Shown here: one piece after another, positions 9,757-18,212 of the stretch
Position numbering within the stretch: position 1 is the first letter of the stretch
Layout: every line of letters starts with the position of its first letter
Origin: Formosa agariphila KMM 3901
GTDB taxonomy: Bacteria; Bacteroidota; Bacteroidia; Flavobacteriales; Flavobacteriaceae
Length of the DNA: 64,000 nucleotides
Direction of reading: 5' to 3'
NCBI RefSeq assembly: GCF_000723205.1
Contig: NZ_HG315671.1
Span: forward strand, 2,672,452-2,736,451
Notes under the pieces: model-generated
The model's input: the letters and a program-made list of their open reading frames with translations, nothing else
Databases searched by the model: none
Told to the model about the DNA's origin: nothing
Program-made: the position numbers and the translations under genes

Positions 9757-10803
9757 TTAAATAGACTTTCTATCTATAAAATTAAAAGGTACTTTCACCC
9801 GACCCTGTTTGTTATGTAAAATCATTTTAGCAGCAGTTTCTCCCATAACTTTAAAATCTGTAGACATAACCGTAATTCCAAGTAAATCCTTTAATGGCGT
9901 ATCGTTATATGAAATAACACCAATATCCTTACCTAAAGTAAGTTCATTATCCCTGATTTGATTTATTAAATTCACCAAATCAGATTCCTCAATAGTAATA
10001 AATAAATCTCCTTTTTTAAAGACCATATCGTCGCATACTTCATTTAAAATTTCGAAATCAATTTCATTTTCTAAACAAAATCTTCGAAATCCTCTTAAAA
10101 CTCGTCTAGGATAAGGATATACTGATTTTTCGGGATAGATTAATACTAATTTATTATACTTTGAAATTTTTTCTTTTCCTGAAATTAAAGCATTATAAAT
10201 ATCCTTATCAAACTCTTGATAAACAGCTCTTACATCTTCATCTAAAGGCGGTATTATATTATCTAAAACCAATAATTTATTTTTAGGAATACTATTTATT
10301 GCTTCTAAAGTATTGTCTGTAAAACTCGCATGTTGTAAATTATCCTTCTTGAAATGTGGCATTACCACGTAATAATCATAGGCCAACTTACTATTTTTTA
10401 ATGCATTTAAAAACAAAAACTCATCGCAATGATATATTACTAAATCAATTTTTGAATTCAATCCAATGCTATCTAAAAAAGAATTATAAATTCTCATCTT
10501 ATAGGTACTCAATTTATTGACTAGGAAAAGGATATTTAATTTACATCGTGTATCATTTTTTACCACATAATATCCTCGTCTGTGAATGGATTGAATAATA
10601 TTTCTTTCTTTTAACACATTATAGGCCTTCTCTACAGTATCTCTAGATAAGTAGAAATCTTCACTTATCATATTAATCGATGGCAATTTCTGATTCAACT
10701 CAATGTTACCATTTGAAATATTATTAATAATAGAGTCGACAATTTGTTGATACATTGGTACCCTAGAATTTTTATTTATTTCTATATAACTTAAAATTTC
10801 CAT
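9757..10803 (-). CDS. GntR-family transcriptional regulator with LacI-like sugar-binding domain
   Basis: 348 aa. N-terminal GntR winged helix (about 8-75: 'VPMYQQIVDSIINNI', 'KLPSINMISEDFYLSRDTVEKAY') followed by a periplasmic-binding-protein-like effector domain (about 85-345) such as Bacteroidota use for sugar-responsive regulators. The end 'IGVISYNDTPLKDLLGITVMSTD...MGETAAKMI' is the classic LacI/PBP1 C-terminal signature. It probably binds a monosaccharide or sugar phosphate and controls catabolic genes of the same locus beyond the left edge. It lies 130 bp upstream of the HTCS gene in the same direction, so two independent regulators serve the locus. The effector cannot be inferred. Confidence 0.88.
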   Translation of the reverse strand: MEILSYIEINKNSRVPMYQQIVDSIINNISNGNIELNQKLPSINMISEDFYLSRDTVEKAYNVLKERNIIQSIHRRGYYVVKNDTRCKLNILFLVNKLSTYKMRIYNSFLDSIGLNSKIDLVIYHCDEFLFLNALKNSKLAYDYYVVMPHFKKDNLQHASFTDNTLEAINSIPKNKLLVLDNIIPPLDEDVRAVYQEFDKDIYNALISGKEKISKYNKLVLIYPEKSVYPYPRRVLRGFRRFCLENEIDFEILNEVCDDMVFKKGDLFITIEESDLVNLINQIRDNELTLGKDIGVISYNDTPLKDLLGITVMSTDFKVMGETAAKMILHNKQGRVKVPFNFIDRKSI

Positions 10804-11201
10804 ACCCTTATAGTTTTAATTAGTTTGGAATGCAAGTTCTTAAGTTTGATGTGTTTTTTAGTACAAATTAAGGTATCTAATCGTACAAAATTTGGCAATA
10901 ACACTAGTAAAAACAAGGATTGGAAGCAATTCAAGATTTTTACCCAATGTTATTAAGAACATATTTTCCCATTGAAATATTTAAGTGAATTTTTATAAAA
11001 ATTAAATCGAAGCATGTGTTATAACATCTTCTTATTTTTTTAATAGCATTTTACAATTAACCCTCTTAAATCTTAGAAAAAACAACTTAGTCTTTCTGCT
11101 TATATAGATTATATATTTAAACTATATATTATTGTAAATTAAAATCTTGTGTTAATTATGGTTCCATTAAATCTTTAATTCTGAGAGGTACCTTTTGAAA
11201 T
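10804..11201. other. 398-bp AT-rich intergenic region, nothing clear
   Basis: It lies between the integrase gene and the GntR regulator, both on the minus strand, and must hold the promoter of the regulator. I see no open frame of note, no convincing hairpin followed by a T-run and no repeat. It is more AT-rich than the flanking genes. Confidence 0.5.
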
Positions 11202-12437
11202 TCATTTAGTTTCCTCTTCTTTGAATTGGACTCTCAGCTTATGCATATCATCACTCACTTTGCGTTCAATAACCTTTGCATAAATTTGAGTTGTAGATAT
11301 TCGGGAATGCCCCAATATTTTAGAGACTGTTTCTATAGGCGTTCCATTACTCAAGGTAATTGTTGTTGCAAACGTATGCCTCGCTATGTGGAAAGTCAGA
11401 TTCTTATAAATACCACACACATCTGCTATTTCCTTTAAATACGCATTTAGCTTCTGATTTGATATTTTAGGAAAGACAGTGCCATAAGCTATAGATTTAT
11501 AATTACTCTTATACTTTTCTATGATTTGTAATGCCTTTGGCAATAACGGTATACGAATTGGTTTAGTGGTTTTTTCACGTCTGTAATAAATCCATAATTC
11601 GCCATCAATTCCAATAGCTATATTATCAGCTGTCAAATTAATCATATCTATATAACTCAAACTAGTATAGCAAGCGAATACAAATAAATCTTTAACCAAA
11701 TCCAATCGGGGAATTGAAAATATTTTATTTTCTATAACTTGAAGTTCTTCATGACTTAAAAAACCTCTGTCGTTTTTAATAAATTTAGATTTGAAACTAA
11801 CAAAAGGATCACGATCTATCCATCCTAATTTAAACGATAGGTTTATCAATTTTCTAAAGCGCTCTATATGCTTCATCACCGTATTATTACCCATTGGTTT
11901 TTGATGATCCACAGGCATATAACCTCTAAGATACTTCTCGAACTTAATAATAAAGTGATAATCGAGTTCCCTTAAATATAAGTCCGTGGTTTTATAGCTT
12001 TTTACTAAAAATTTTGAAATATATTTTTGTGTAGTAAAGTAGTTTTTTTGTGTTCCCCACTTTAATTTATTTACCATATCTTCATTATGGTAATTTACGA
12101 TATCCATAATTGAATGGCTAGTATCGTCTTGCCCAAAATATCTTGCCTTAATTGCTTGGGAAGTAATTAGCTTTTGTTCTGCCATTAAATCACGATAACA
12201 TTTAAAAAGATGATTAAAAGTTTCATCTAAGTAACTATTAAGCATTCTAGATTTCTGGTTGGTTCCACGGGCTCTATTTTTATGGATATCCCAATCAGTT
12301 ATGAAAACCTTACGTTTTAAACTAATGGTCGCTCGCTTACCATTTACTGTAATTCTTGCATAAATTGATGCATGATCTTTTTTTGCCCTAGAAAAGTCTG
12401 CCCAGAACAAAATACTGAAGGTGGTGGATGTTTTCAT
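11202..12437 (-). CDS. Tyrosine recombinase (integrase) of a tRNA-Pro genomic island
   Basis: 411 aa. Bacteroidota-type integrase: N-terminal arm-binding domain (about 1-90), SAM-like core-binding domain (about 110-210), catalytic domain (about 225-395). Catalytic motifs seen: beta-hairpin Lys in 'RREKTTKPIRIPLLP', 'HIARHTFAT' (HxxR), 'LGHSRISTTQIYAKV' (His and nucleophile Tyr). The first catalytic Arg position reads 'CYTSLSYIDMINL' with no Arg, a feature known from the IntDOT branch of Bacteroides integrases. It starts 254 bp from tRNA-Pro, and the 3' end of the tRNA faces it, as for an element integrated at a tRNA 3' end. The element would extend leftward and carry the SusCD locus. A 'XerC/D' label would be misleading because chromosome-dimer recombinases are shorter. 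Confidence 0.93.
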   Translation of the reverse strand: MKTSTTFSILFWADFSRAKKDHASIYARITVNGKRATISLKRKVFITDWDIHKNRARGTNQKSRMLNSYLDETFNHLFKCYRDLMAEQKLITSQAIKARYFGQDDTSHSIMDIVNYHNEDMVNKLKWGTQKNYFTTQKYISKFLVKSYKTTDLYLRELDYHFIIKFEKYLRGYMPVDHQKPMGNNTVMKHIERFRKLINLSFKLGWIDRDPFVSFKSKFIKNDRGFLSHEELQVIENKIFSIPRLDLVKDLFVFACYTSLSYIDMINLTADNIAIGIDGELWIYYRREKTTKPIRIPLLPKALQIIEKYKSNYKSIAYGTVFPKISNQKLNAYLKEIADVCGIYKNLTFHIARHTFATTITLSNGTPIETVSKILGHSRISTTQIYAKVIERKVSDDMHKLRVQFKEEETK

Positions 12438-12632
12438 AATTTCGTCTTTTTGTTAACACATATTCATTGTTATCAGACGAAAGTCAAATCACTTATAAAG
12501 ATACATTTATTTACTGACTATCAAAATTTTAGTCTAAATCTGGTCAACAAATTTTCAATTTTTATTTTGTTATCCGATTTGTTGACATTTTATTTAATAC
12601 TAACTGCTTTATTTTGATATCATAAAAAACAA

Positions 12633-12666
12633 AAAAACCTGATAATCATAAGATTAACAGGTTTTT
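12633..12666. terminator. Rho-independent terminator downstream of tRNA-Pro
   Basis: Arms AAAAACCTG (12633-12641) and CAGGTTTTT (12658-12666) form a 9-bp hairpin with a 16-nt loop. On the minus strand it lies 24 bp past the tRNA 3' end and is followed by a T-run. It can also act for plus-strand reading. The loop is long, so efficiency is uncertain. Confidence 0.6.
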
Positions 12667-12690
12667 GATATAGTTTGATACTATATAAAG

Positions 12691-12765
12691 TCGGGGTGGC
12701 AGGATTCGAACCTGCGGCCTCCACGTCCCAAACGTGGCGCGATAACCGGGCTACGCTACACCCCG
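12691..12765 (-). tRNA. tRNA-Pro, anticodon UGG
   Basis: A complete cloverleaf on the minus strand: acceptor CGGGGTG (from 12765) pairs with CACCCCG before discriminator A (12691). The anticodon stem CCACG/CGTGG encloses the loop TTTGGGA, giving anticodon TGG. The T-arm has GGTTCGAATCC. The CCA end is not encoded. The tRNA 3' end points toward the integrase gene, so it is the likely attB/attR site of the island. Confidence 0.97.
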
Positions 12766-12782
12766 AAAAAATTATCGAGGTG

Positions 12783-12811
12783 CAAATATACATGTTTTAT
12801 TTAAAAATCAA
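12783..12811 (-). promoter_or_regulatory. Promoter of tRNA-Pro
   Basis: On the minus strand a TTG (12811-12809) is followed after 18 nt by TATATTTG (12790-12783), an exact match to the Bacteroidota -33/-7 consensus TTG...TAnnTTTG. The -7 element ends 17 nt before the first base of the mature tRNA. Confidence 0.75.
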
Positions 12812-12856
12812 CATCTTTTTTTAGTAAATTGTCACTTAAATTTAAAAATAGTTTTC

Positions 12857-13963
12857 ATGACTCACATAAAACACTTAATATCAATCGTTTTACTATTTCA
12901 TTTTACGGCTTGTGCGCAAGAAAAAAAATATAATTCCCAAAAATACGCGCACGAAATTGTCGTTTCTGACTTAAAAAACCCTTGGGGTTTTGTGTTTCTT
13001 CCAGATCAATCCATGTTAATTACAGAAAAATCTGGAGAACTCATTCATTTTAAAAATGGGAAGAAAATAAAAATTTCAGGATTACCTGCCATTACACAAC
13101 TGGGGCAAGGCGGATTATTAGACATTGCTTTGCATCCTAATTATAAGGATAACGGTTGGGTGTATTTCACTTACGCCTCTTCAGATGGCAAGGGTTCTGG
13201 AGCCAATACGGCATTAATGCGTGCAAAAATTAGTAATAACACGTTAACTAATAAAGAGCTTTTATATAAAGCAACTCCAAATTTTAGTAGTAGCGACCAT
13301 TTTGGTTCTCGAATAATTTTCGATGAAAATGATTTTTTGTTCTTTAGTATTGGTGAACGTGGTCAACGCGATGACAATCCTCAAGATATTACACGCGATG
13401 GTGGTAAAATATATCGCCTAAACGATGATGGCTCGATTCCGAAGGATAATCCATTTGTAAATTCTCCAAATGCAAAAAAAGCCATTTATTCTTACGGTCA
13501 TAGAAATCCGCAAGGCATGATTTTAAATCCTGAAACAAACGAAATTTGGGCACATGAACATGGTCCTAAAGGCGGAGACGAGATAAATATTATTTCCGCT
13601 GGAAAAAATTATGGATGGCCAGTAGTGACCTATGGTATAAATTATTGGGGAACTTCCATTTCAGATTTAACCGAGAAGAAAGGTATGGAATCTCCTATTC
13701 ATCACTGGACACCATCTATTGCACCTTCCGGAATGTGTTTTGTTACTAGCGATAAATATGCGAACTGGAAAGGAAATGTGTTAGTGGGCTCGTTAAAATT
13801 TCAGTATTTAAACCGCTGTGTTATCGAAAATAACAAAATAATTAAAGAAGAACGCATCCTCGAAGATTTAGGGCGTGTACGCTCTGTGGTTCAAGGTCCT
13901 GATGATTATATTTATGTTGGAATTGAAAATCTTGGAATAGTTAAAATTATTCCGAAGAATTAA
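12857..13963 (+). CDS. PQQ-dependent sugar dehydrogenase family lipoprotein (YliI-like)
   Basis: 368 aa. Six-bladed propeller of the glucose/sorbosone dehydrogenase family: 'DLKNPWGFVFLPDQSMLITEKSGEL' at the N-terminal blade, 'GQGGLLDIALHPNY', 'HFGSRIIFDENDFLFFSIGERG', 'SYGHRNPQGM' and 'WAHEHGPKGGDEIN', which are the family's active-site and PQQ-contact motifs. The signal ends in FTACAQ, a lipobox with Cys at residue 19, so the enzyme is a periplasmic or surface lipoprotein. It oxidises aldose sugars to lactones if PQQ is available; no pqq synthesis gene is in the window. It starts 92 bp from tRNA-Pro on the opposite strand and therefore begins the core-genome side of the island junction. Confidence 0.9.
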   Translation: MTHIKHLISIVLLFHFTACAQEKKYNSQKYAHEIVVSDLKNPWGFVFLPDQSMLITEKSGELIHFKNGKKIKISGLPAITQLGQGGLLDIALHPNYKDNGWVYFTYASSDGKGSGANTALMRAKISNNTLTNKELLYKATPNFSSSDHFGSRIIFDENDFLFFSIGERGQRDDNPQDITRDGGKIYRLNDDGSIPKDNPFVNSPNAKKAIYSYGHRNPQGMILNPETNEIWAHEHGPKGGDEINIISAGKNYGWPVVTYGINYWGTSISDLTEKKGMESPIHHWTPSIAPSGMCFVTSDKYANWKGNVLVGSLKFQYLNRCVIENNKIIKEERILEDLGRVRSVVQGPDDYIYVGIENLGIVKIIPKN

Positions 13964-13998
13964 CCTTAAATTTGTCCACTCATAAAAATAAAAATTCA

Positions 13999-14607
13999 AT
14001 GCTCATTATAGGTCTTACAGGAGGAACAGGTTGTGGAAAAACAACGGTTGTAAATCAAATTTTAAATGAACTTCCAGATGCAGAAGTCGGTATTATATCT
14101 CAAGATTCTTATTATAGCGACACCTCTCACCTATCTTACGACGAACGTAAATTAATTAATTTTGATCATCCAAAATCTATAGATTTTGATTTATTAGTAA
14201 AACATTTAAAACAACTTAAAGAAGGAAAACCTATTGAGCAACCCGTGTATTCTTTTGTAAAACATAACAGAACTGGCGATACCATTTTAACGCATCCTAG
14301 AAAAGTAATGATTGTTGAAGGTATTTTAATATTTACACATCCTGATATTCGTGATTTATTCGATATTAAAATATTTGTTCATGCCGATAGTGACGAACGA
14401 TTAATTAGAAGGTTAAAGCGTGATATTGCAGAACGTGGACGTGATATGGATGAAGTTCTTAACCGTTACCTTACGACTTTAAAACCTATGCATCAGCAAT
14501 TCATTGAGCCAATGAAAGAGTATGCAGACATTATAATCCCGAATAATAAATTCAATACAGTAGCAATAAATATTGTACGTACCATTATTAATGAAAAATT
14601 ATTATAA
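13999..14607 (+). CDS. udk: Uridine kinase
   Basis: 202 aa from ATG 13999; an upstream in-frame TTG at 13972 adds nine poorly conserved residues and is less likely. Phosphorylates uridine and cytidine to UMP/CMP in pyrimidine salvage. Walker A 'GGTGCGKTT' is at residues 8-16, 'ISQDSYY' is the substrate-binding loop, 'FDHPKSIDFDLL' and 'VEGILIF' follow, and the lid 'RLIRRLKRDIAERGRD' is present. Normal family length. It heads a tight plus-strand run with the DivIC-like gene (2-bp gap) and the mutase genes, a neighbourhood I recall as conserved in flavobacteria. Confidence 0.95.
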   Translation: MLIIGLTGGTGCGKTTVVNQILNELPDAEVGIISQDSYYSDTSHLSYDERKLINFDHPKSIDFDLLVKHLKQLKEGKPIEQPVYSFVKHNRTGDTILTHPRKVMIVEGILIFTHPDIRDLFDIKIFVHADSDERLIRRLKRDIAERGRDMDEVLNRYLTTLKPMHQQFIEPMKEYADIIIPNNKFNTVAINIVRTIINEKLL

Positions 14608-14609
14608 CG

Positions 14610-14933
14610 TTGAAGTTTTTCAATCATAAATACATAAAACCTTTTAAAAATCCCTTTGTTATTCCTGGGATTGGCTTTGCTATTTGGATGTTATTCTTCG
14701 ATAGTAATTCGTATTTAATTCACAACGAATTAAATAACGATATCGACGAACTTAACGAACAAAAAGAGTATTACATTAACGAGATTACCAAAGACCGCAA
14801 AGCGTTTAAAAAGTTAAATACTGAAGAAGGTTTAGAAAAATTTGCCAGAGAAACTTACTATTTAAAACGTGAAAATGAAGATATTTACATTATTGAATAT
14901 GAAGACAGTTTAAATATAGAATCTGATGAGTAA
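14610..14933 (+). CDS. Septum formation initiator (FtsB/DivIC family)
   Basis: 107 aa, TTG start at 14610, two bases after the udk stop; the next in-frame ATG would remove the membrane helix, so TTG is preferred. Short N-terminal cytoplasmic part, one membrane span (about 18-32, 'GIGFAIWMLFFD'), then a coiled coil (about 35-85, 'NELNNDIDELNEQKEYYINEIT') and 'EEGLEKFARETYYLKRENEDIYIIEYED', the DivIC-family C-terminal signature. It works in the FtsQ-FtsL-FtsB-type division complex. Its end overlaps the next gene by 8 bp (ATGAGTAA), implying translational coupling. Confidence 0.9.
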   Translation: MKFFNHKYIKPFKNPFVIPGIGFAIWMLFFDSNSYLIHNELNNDIDELNEQKEYYINEITKDRKAFKKLNTEEGLEKFARETYYLKRENEDIYIIEYEDSLNIESDE

Positions 14934-16302
14934 CACAAATTTGTTTGAAGAATTTAATTCGGTATCGGCAAAGGCGTGGAAACAAAAAATTCAATTCGAT
15001 TTAAATGGTGCCGACTATAATAAGACGCTTATTTGGCATTCTAATGACGATATTAATGTAAAACCATTTTATACTCCAGACGATTTAAATACTCGAAATT
15101 TAAAATTTAAATCGCCAATAGGTTCTTTTAAAATTACGCAATCTATTTATGTAAATTCTGAAAATAAATCGAATTCGTTAGCTAATAATGCCATATTAGA
15201 TGGTGCAGAAGCCATAGATTTTATCATTACAAACGAACATTGCGATTTAGATGAATTATTACAGAATATTAATCTTTCAATAATTCCAATCTATTTTGAT
15301 TTACAGTTTTGTTCTTCTGAATTTGTTGAAAAACTAAATCAATTAGCCTTAAAAACACAAGCTTATTTTTATGTGAATTTCGATATTATTGGTCACCTTA
15401 CTAAAGATGGAAATTGGTATAATACACTTCAATCTGATTTTACTGCGCTAGAAACTGTATTAAAAAATTGCAATAATCTAAAAAGCAATGTTTGTGTAAA
15501 CCTAGACGGTTACCAAAATGCTGGAGCCACAATAACGCAGCAATTGGCTTATGGCTTAGCTCACGTAAATGAGTATTTAAATCAGTTTCCAAATCTATTT
15601 AAAACAGAAATTACATTTAAACTAGCCGTAGGATCTAATTACTTTTTCGAAATTTCGAAGTTTCGTGCCTTACGCACATTATGGCATACTTTGGCTACCG
15701 AATATAATCTAGAACCATCGTGCCATATTATTGCGGCACCAACTAAGCGTAATAAAACACTTTACGAGTATAAAACAAACATATTCCGTACAACTACAGA
15801 ATGTATGAGTGCTATTCTAGGCGGTGCAGATAGTATATGTAATACAGCTTACGATTCATTATTTCATAAAAAGCATACTGTTGGCGAACAACATGCAAAA
15901 GATCAATTAGCGGCTCTAAAAGCAGCTCTTAACATTGGTTATGAAAAAAATCCTGCTGAAGGTTCGTATTACATCGAATATTTAACCGTTCAGTTGGCAG
16001 AAAAAGCTCTGGTTATTTTTAAGGATATTGAAGCACAAGGTGGATATTTAAAACTACTGAAGGCAGGAACAATTCAAAAAAAAATTAAAGAAAGTGCTCT
16101 TAAAGAACAAGAACAATTCGATTCTGGAGAGCTAACTCTAATTGGAGCTAACGCCTGTATACATTCTGAAAACCGGATGAAAGCTGAATTAGAATTATAT
16201 CCTTTTGTTAAACAGAATCCAAGAAAAACATTAATTGAACCTATCATCCCTAAACGACTCGCTGAGACTTTAGAACAACACAGATTAAAATCTGAAATAT
16301 AG
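14926..16302 (+). CDS. mutA: Methylmalonyl-CoA mutase small (beta) subunit
   Basis: 458 aa, the usual length for the short flavobacterial form that lacks its own B12 domain. The N-terminus 'LFEEFNSVSAKAWKQKIQFDLNGADYNKTLIW' and the barrel segments 'FKLAVGSNYFFEISKFRALRTLW', 'RTTTECMSAILGGADSICN' and 'NPAEGSYYIEYLTVQLAEKAL' are clear mutase-family motifs. In known heterodimers this subunit is non-catalytic and supports the B12-binding large subunit in succinyl-CoA/methylmalonyl-CoA interconversion. Here the downstream large-subunit counterpart is degenerate (next two entries), so the present function is doubtful. Cotranscribed with the DivIC-like gene. Confidence 0.92.
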   Translation: MSNTNLFEEFNSVSAKAWKQKIQFDLNGADYNKTLIWHSNDDINVKPFYTPDDLNTRNLKFKSPIGSFKITQSIYVNSENKSNSLANNAILDGAEAIDFIITNEHCDLDELLQNINLSIIPIYFDLQFCSSEFVEKLNQLALKTQAYFYVNFDIIGHLTKDGNWYNTLQSDFTALETVLKNCNNLKSNVCVNLDGYQNAGATITQQLAYGLAHVNEYLNQFPNLFKTEITFKLAVGSNYFFEISKFRALRTLWHTLATEYNLEPSCHIIAAPTKRNKTLYEYKTNIFRTTTECMSAILGGADSICNTAYDSLFHKKHTVGEQHAKDQLAALKAALNIGYEKNPAEGSYYIEYLTVQLAEKALVIFKDIEAQGGYLKLLKAGTIQKKIKESALKEQEQFDSGELTLIGANACIHSENRMKAELELYPFVKQNPRKTLIEPIIPKRLAETLEQHRLKSEI

Positions 16303-16314
16303 AAAACCTAAACC

Positions 16315-17730
16315 ATGAGTAGAAAAAATCTACAACATATCACACTAAAAACGACTGAAGCGTCTGCGAGGTTATCTAAGGATAATCTTAAAGCTTCATC
16401 AGATAGTTATGCTATAGATTCAAATAATACTTTAGTTGAAACTGAAGGTTTACATGATTTAAATTTTGCTGCGGGAATACCTCCTTTTTTAAGAGGAATT
16501 TTATCTACTATGTATATTACAGCACCGTGGACTACAAGTCAATCCTCAAATTTCAACACTGTAGATGACTGTAATGCTTATTATAAACGTCTATATAAAA
16601 ATGGGCAACGCCATTTTACTTTCAATGTAAATTCTAGCGCATATTCTCCGCAAACTCTTGAAGATTTTAAATCGTTTTTTAAAGATATTCCTTTAAATGA
16701 AATTACTATTTCACTGCCCTATACTTGTGATAGCATTGCTTTATTAGCTTTTTACACAGTAGTTTCAGAATCACAAGGATTACCTAAAAAGACCTTAAAT
16801 GGAGTTGTAAACATAGATACTTTACAAGGTTTAAATATTAAAAATACAAATCAGAATTCTGAAAAAGAGACCTCAGAGTTATTTAGTGACACGCTCTGGC
16901 ATTTACCAAATTTTATTGCGTATTCAATTTCTAATGAATCGTTACATCATTTAAATTTAAGTCCACAAGAAGAATTAGCACTTATGCTGATAAGTGGTGA
17001 TAAACTATTAAAATCAGGATTGAATTCTGGGTTAGATATAGATACTATGGCATCTCGATTGTCCTTCACTCTTGTATCGGGCTTAAATCTTTTTACCGAA
17101 ATTTCAAAACTGAGAGCAGCACGTATACTATGGGCCAAGCTTATTAAGTCTTACCACCCTAAACATGAACAATCGCAGGCTTTACATATTCAGTCTAACA
17201 TAAACACCAAACAAGTTAAACTTAATAAACGCGATAATTCAGTATCAAAATCGGTAATACAAGCAACTGCGGCTGTCTTTGGAGGCACCCAAAGTATACA
17301 GACCCAAACGACCAACACCTCAACGCTAGATTCTGAACGTTTAAACAATAACATGCAATTGTTTTTACAAAAAGAAACACAAATTTCTAGAACGGTTGAT
17401 CCTTGGGCAGGAAGTTATGTTGTTGAAACTCGTACTTCTGAAATTGCCAAACAAGTTTGGGATATGTTTGAAACCTTCCAAAATACAAAAAGACTTCCTG
17501 AAGAGCTTTTAAAAACCCTATCGCACGTAGAGATAAATACTTTAGAAAAGCTACATTCTACTCCAACCTCATCGTTAACACATATCAATCGTGATGAAGA
17601 TGCAGTAACACGTTCCCTTCAAAAATTGCGTCTTGATTATCGTCATAACAAAGAAAATCTTTTAACTTTAGCTATAGAAGCTGTTAAATTACAAGCGACA
17701 TTAAATGAGATTGTAAAGTCTATAAACTAA
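16315..17730 (+). CDS. Degenerate methylmalonyl-CoA mutase large-subunit-like protein (catalytic-domain homologue)
   Basis: 471 aa, 12 bp after mutA, in the place of mutB. Family marks remain: 'LDFAAGIPPFLRG'-like opening (LNFAAGIPPFLRG), 'STMYITAPWT', 'SGLNSGLDIDTMASRLSF', 'KLRAARILWAKLIK', 'AAVFGGTQSI' and 'VDPWAGSYVVE'. Compared with ordinary flavobacterial MutB as I remember it, the block '[20 protein letters not shown]' is deleted, the Tyr of 'TIRQYAGFST' is Ser, the Arg of 'FMVRNTYIYPP' is Lys with the rest lost, and 'GYHMQEAGA' is not recognisable. The frame is open throughout and codon use looks normal, so this is divergence and not simple breakage. Probably without mutase activity; it may be structural or a slowly decaying paralogue. 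Confidence 0.75.
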   Translation: MSRKNLQHITLKTTEASARLSKDNLKASSDSYAIDSNNTLVETEGLHDLNFAAGIPPFLRGILSTMYITAPWTTSQSSNFNTVDDCNAYYKRLYKNGQRHFTFNVNSSAYSPQTLEDFKSFFKDIPLNEITISLPYTCDSIALLAFYTVVSESQGLPKKTLNGVVNIDTLQGLNIKNTNQNSEKETSELFSDTLWHLPNFIAYSISNESLHHLNLSPQEELALMLISGDKLLKSGLNSGLDIDTMASRLSFTLVSGLNLFTEISKLRAARILWAKLIKSYHPKHEQSQALHIQSNINTKQVKLNKRDNSVSKSVIQATAAVFGGTQSIQTQTTNTSTLDSERLNNNMQLFLQKETQISRTVDPWAGSYVVETRTSEIAKQVWDMFETFQNTKRLPEELLKTLSHVEINTLEKLHSTPTSSLTHINRDEDAVTRSLQKLRLDYRHNKENLLTLAIEAVKLQATLNEIVKSIN

Positions 17731-17738
17731 TCTTCGGT

Positions 17739-18212
17739 ATGAAAAGGCCAAGCACATCAGACAACCATTTAAATAATAAAGCTAAACTTTTAGTAGACAC
17801 TTTTGCTGAACAAGAAGGACGCAGACCACGTATTTTACTATCGAATATTGAAGACGAACAGCACGAACATGATGTAAAAATTATTGCTTCTGCCTATGCC
17901 GATTTAGGTTTCGATGTCGACCTTGCTCCTGTATTTCATTCGTCTCAAGACCTTTCAAAACAAGCGATAGAAAATGATGTATCTGCGCTTTATCTGACTT
18001 CTATTTCAAAAAAATCCTTACCTCAAATTCTTGAAATTATAGTATCGTTAACGAATTATGGTTCCGAATACATTTTACTTGTGGTGGATGGTACATCCAT
18101 CACTGAAGACGAATCGGCATTATTATCCAGTTCTGGAGTGCATATCATTCTTAATGAAACCATGTTAGTTCCTGAAGTTGCAATTCGTATATTAAACTAC
18201 TTAGTTGCATAA
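17739..18212 (+). CDS. Separate B12-binding-fold protein derived from the mutase large-subunit C-terminus
   Basis: 157 aa, own ATG 8 bp after the previous stop and in a different frame. The start of the domain is unmistakable ('VDTFAEQEGRRPRILL', then 'IIASAYADLGFDVDLAPVF'), matching the last 150 residues of MutB. The cobalamin motif DxHxxG, 'QDGHDRG' in normal MutB, reads 'EDEQHEHDV': the His can be kept, but Asp and Gly are replaced. The later 'SSL' and 'GG' cobalamin-loop motifs read 'TSI' and 'VVDG'. B12 binding is therefore doubtful. The normal inter-domain linker is missing, so splitting removed sequence and did not merely add a stop codon. Confidence 0.75.
   Translation: MKRPSTSDNHLNNKAKLLVDTFAEQEGRRPRILLSNIEDEQHEHDVKIIASAYADLGFDVDLAPVFHSSQDLSKQAIENDVSALYLTSISKKSLPQILEIIVSLTNYGSEYILLVVDGTSITEDESALLSSSGVHIILNETMLVPEVAIRILNYLVA

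Noticed and set aside
11202..12437. XerC/XerD chromosome-dimer recombinase
   Set aside because: 411 aa with an arm-binding domain, a missing first Arg and a position beside a tRNA 3' end fit an element integrase.
16315..18212. Split mutB as a simple sequencing frameshift
   Set aside because: Divergence runs over the full length, whole blocks and the inter-domain linker are missing, and adding or removing single bases does not restore a normal MutB.
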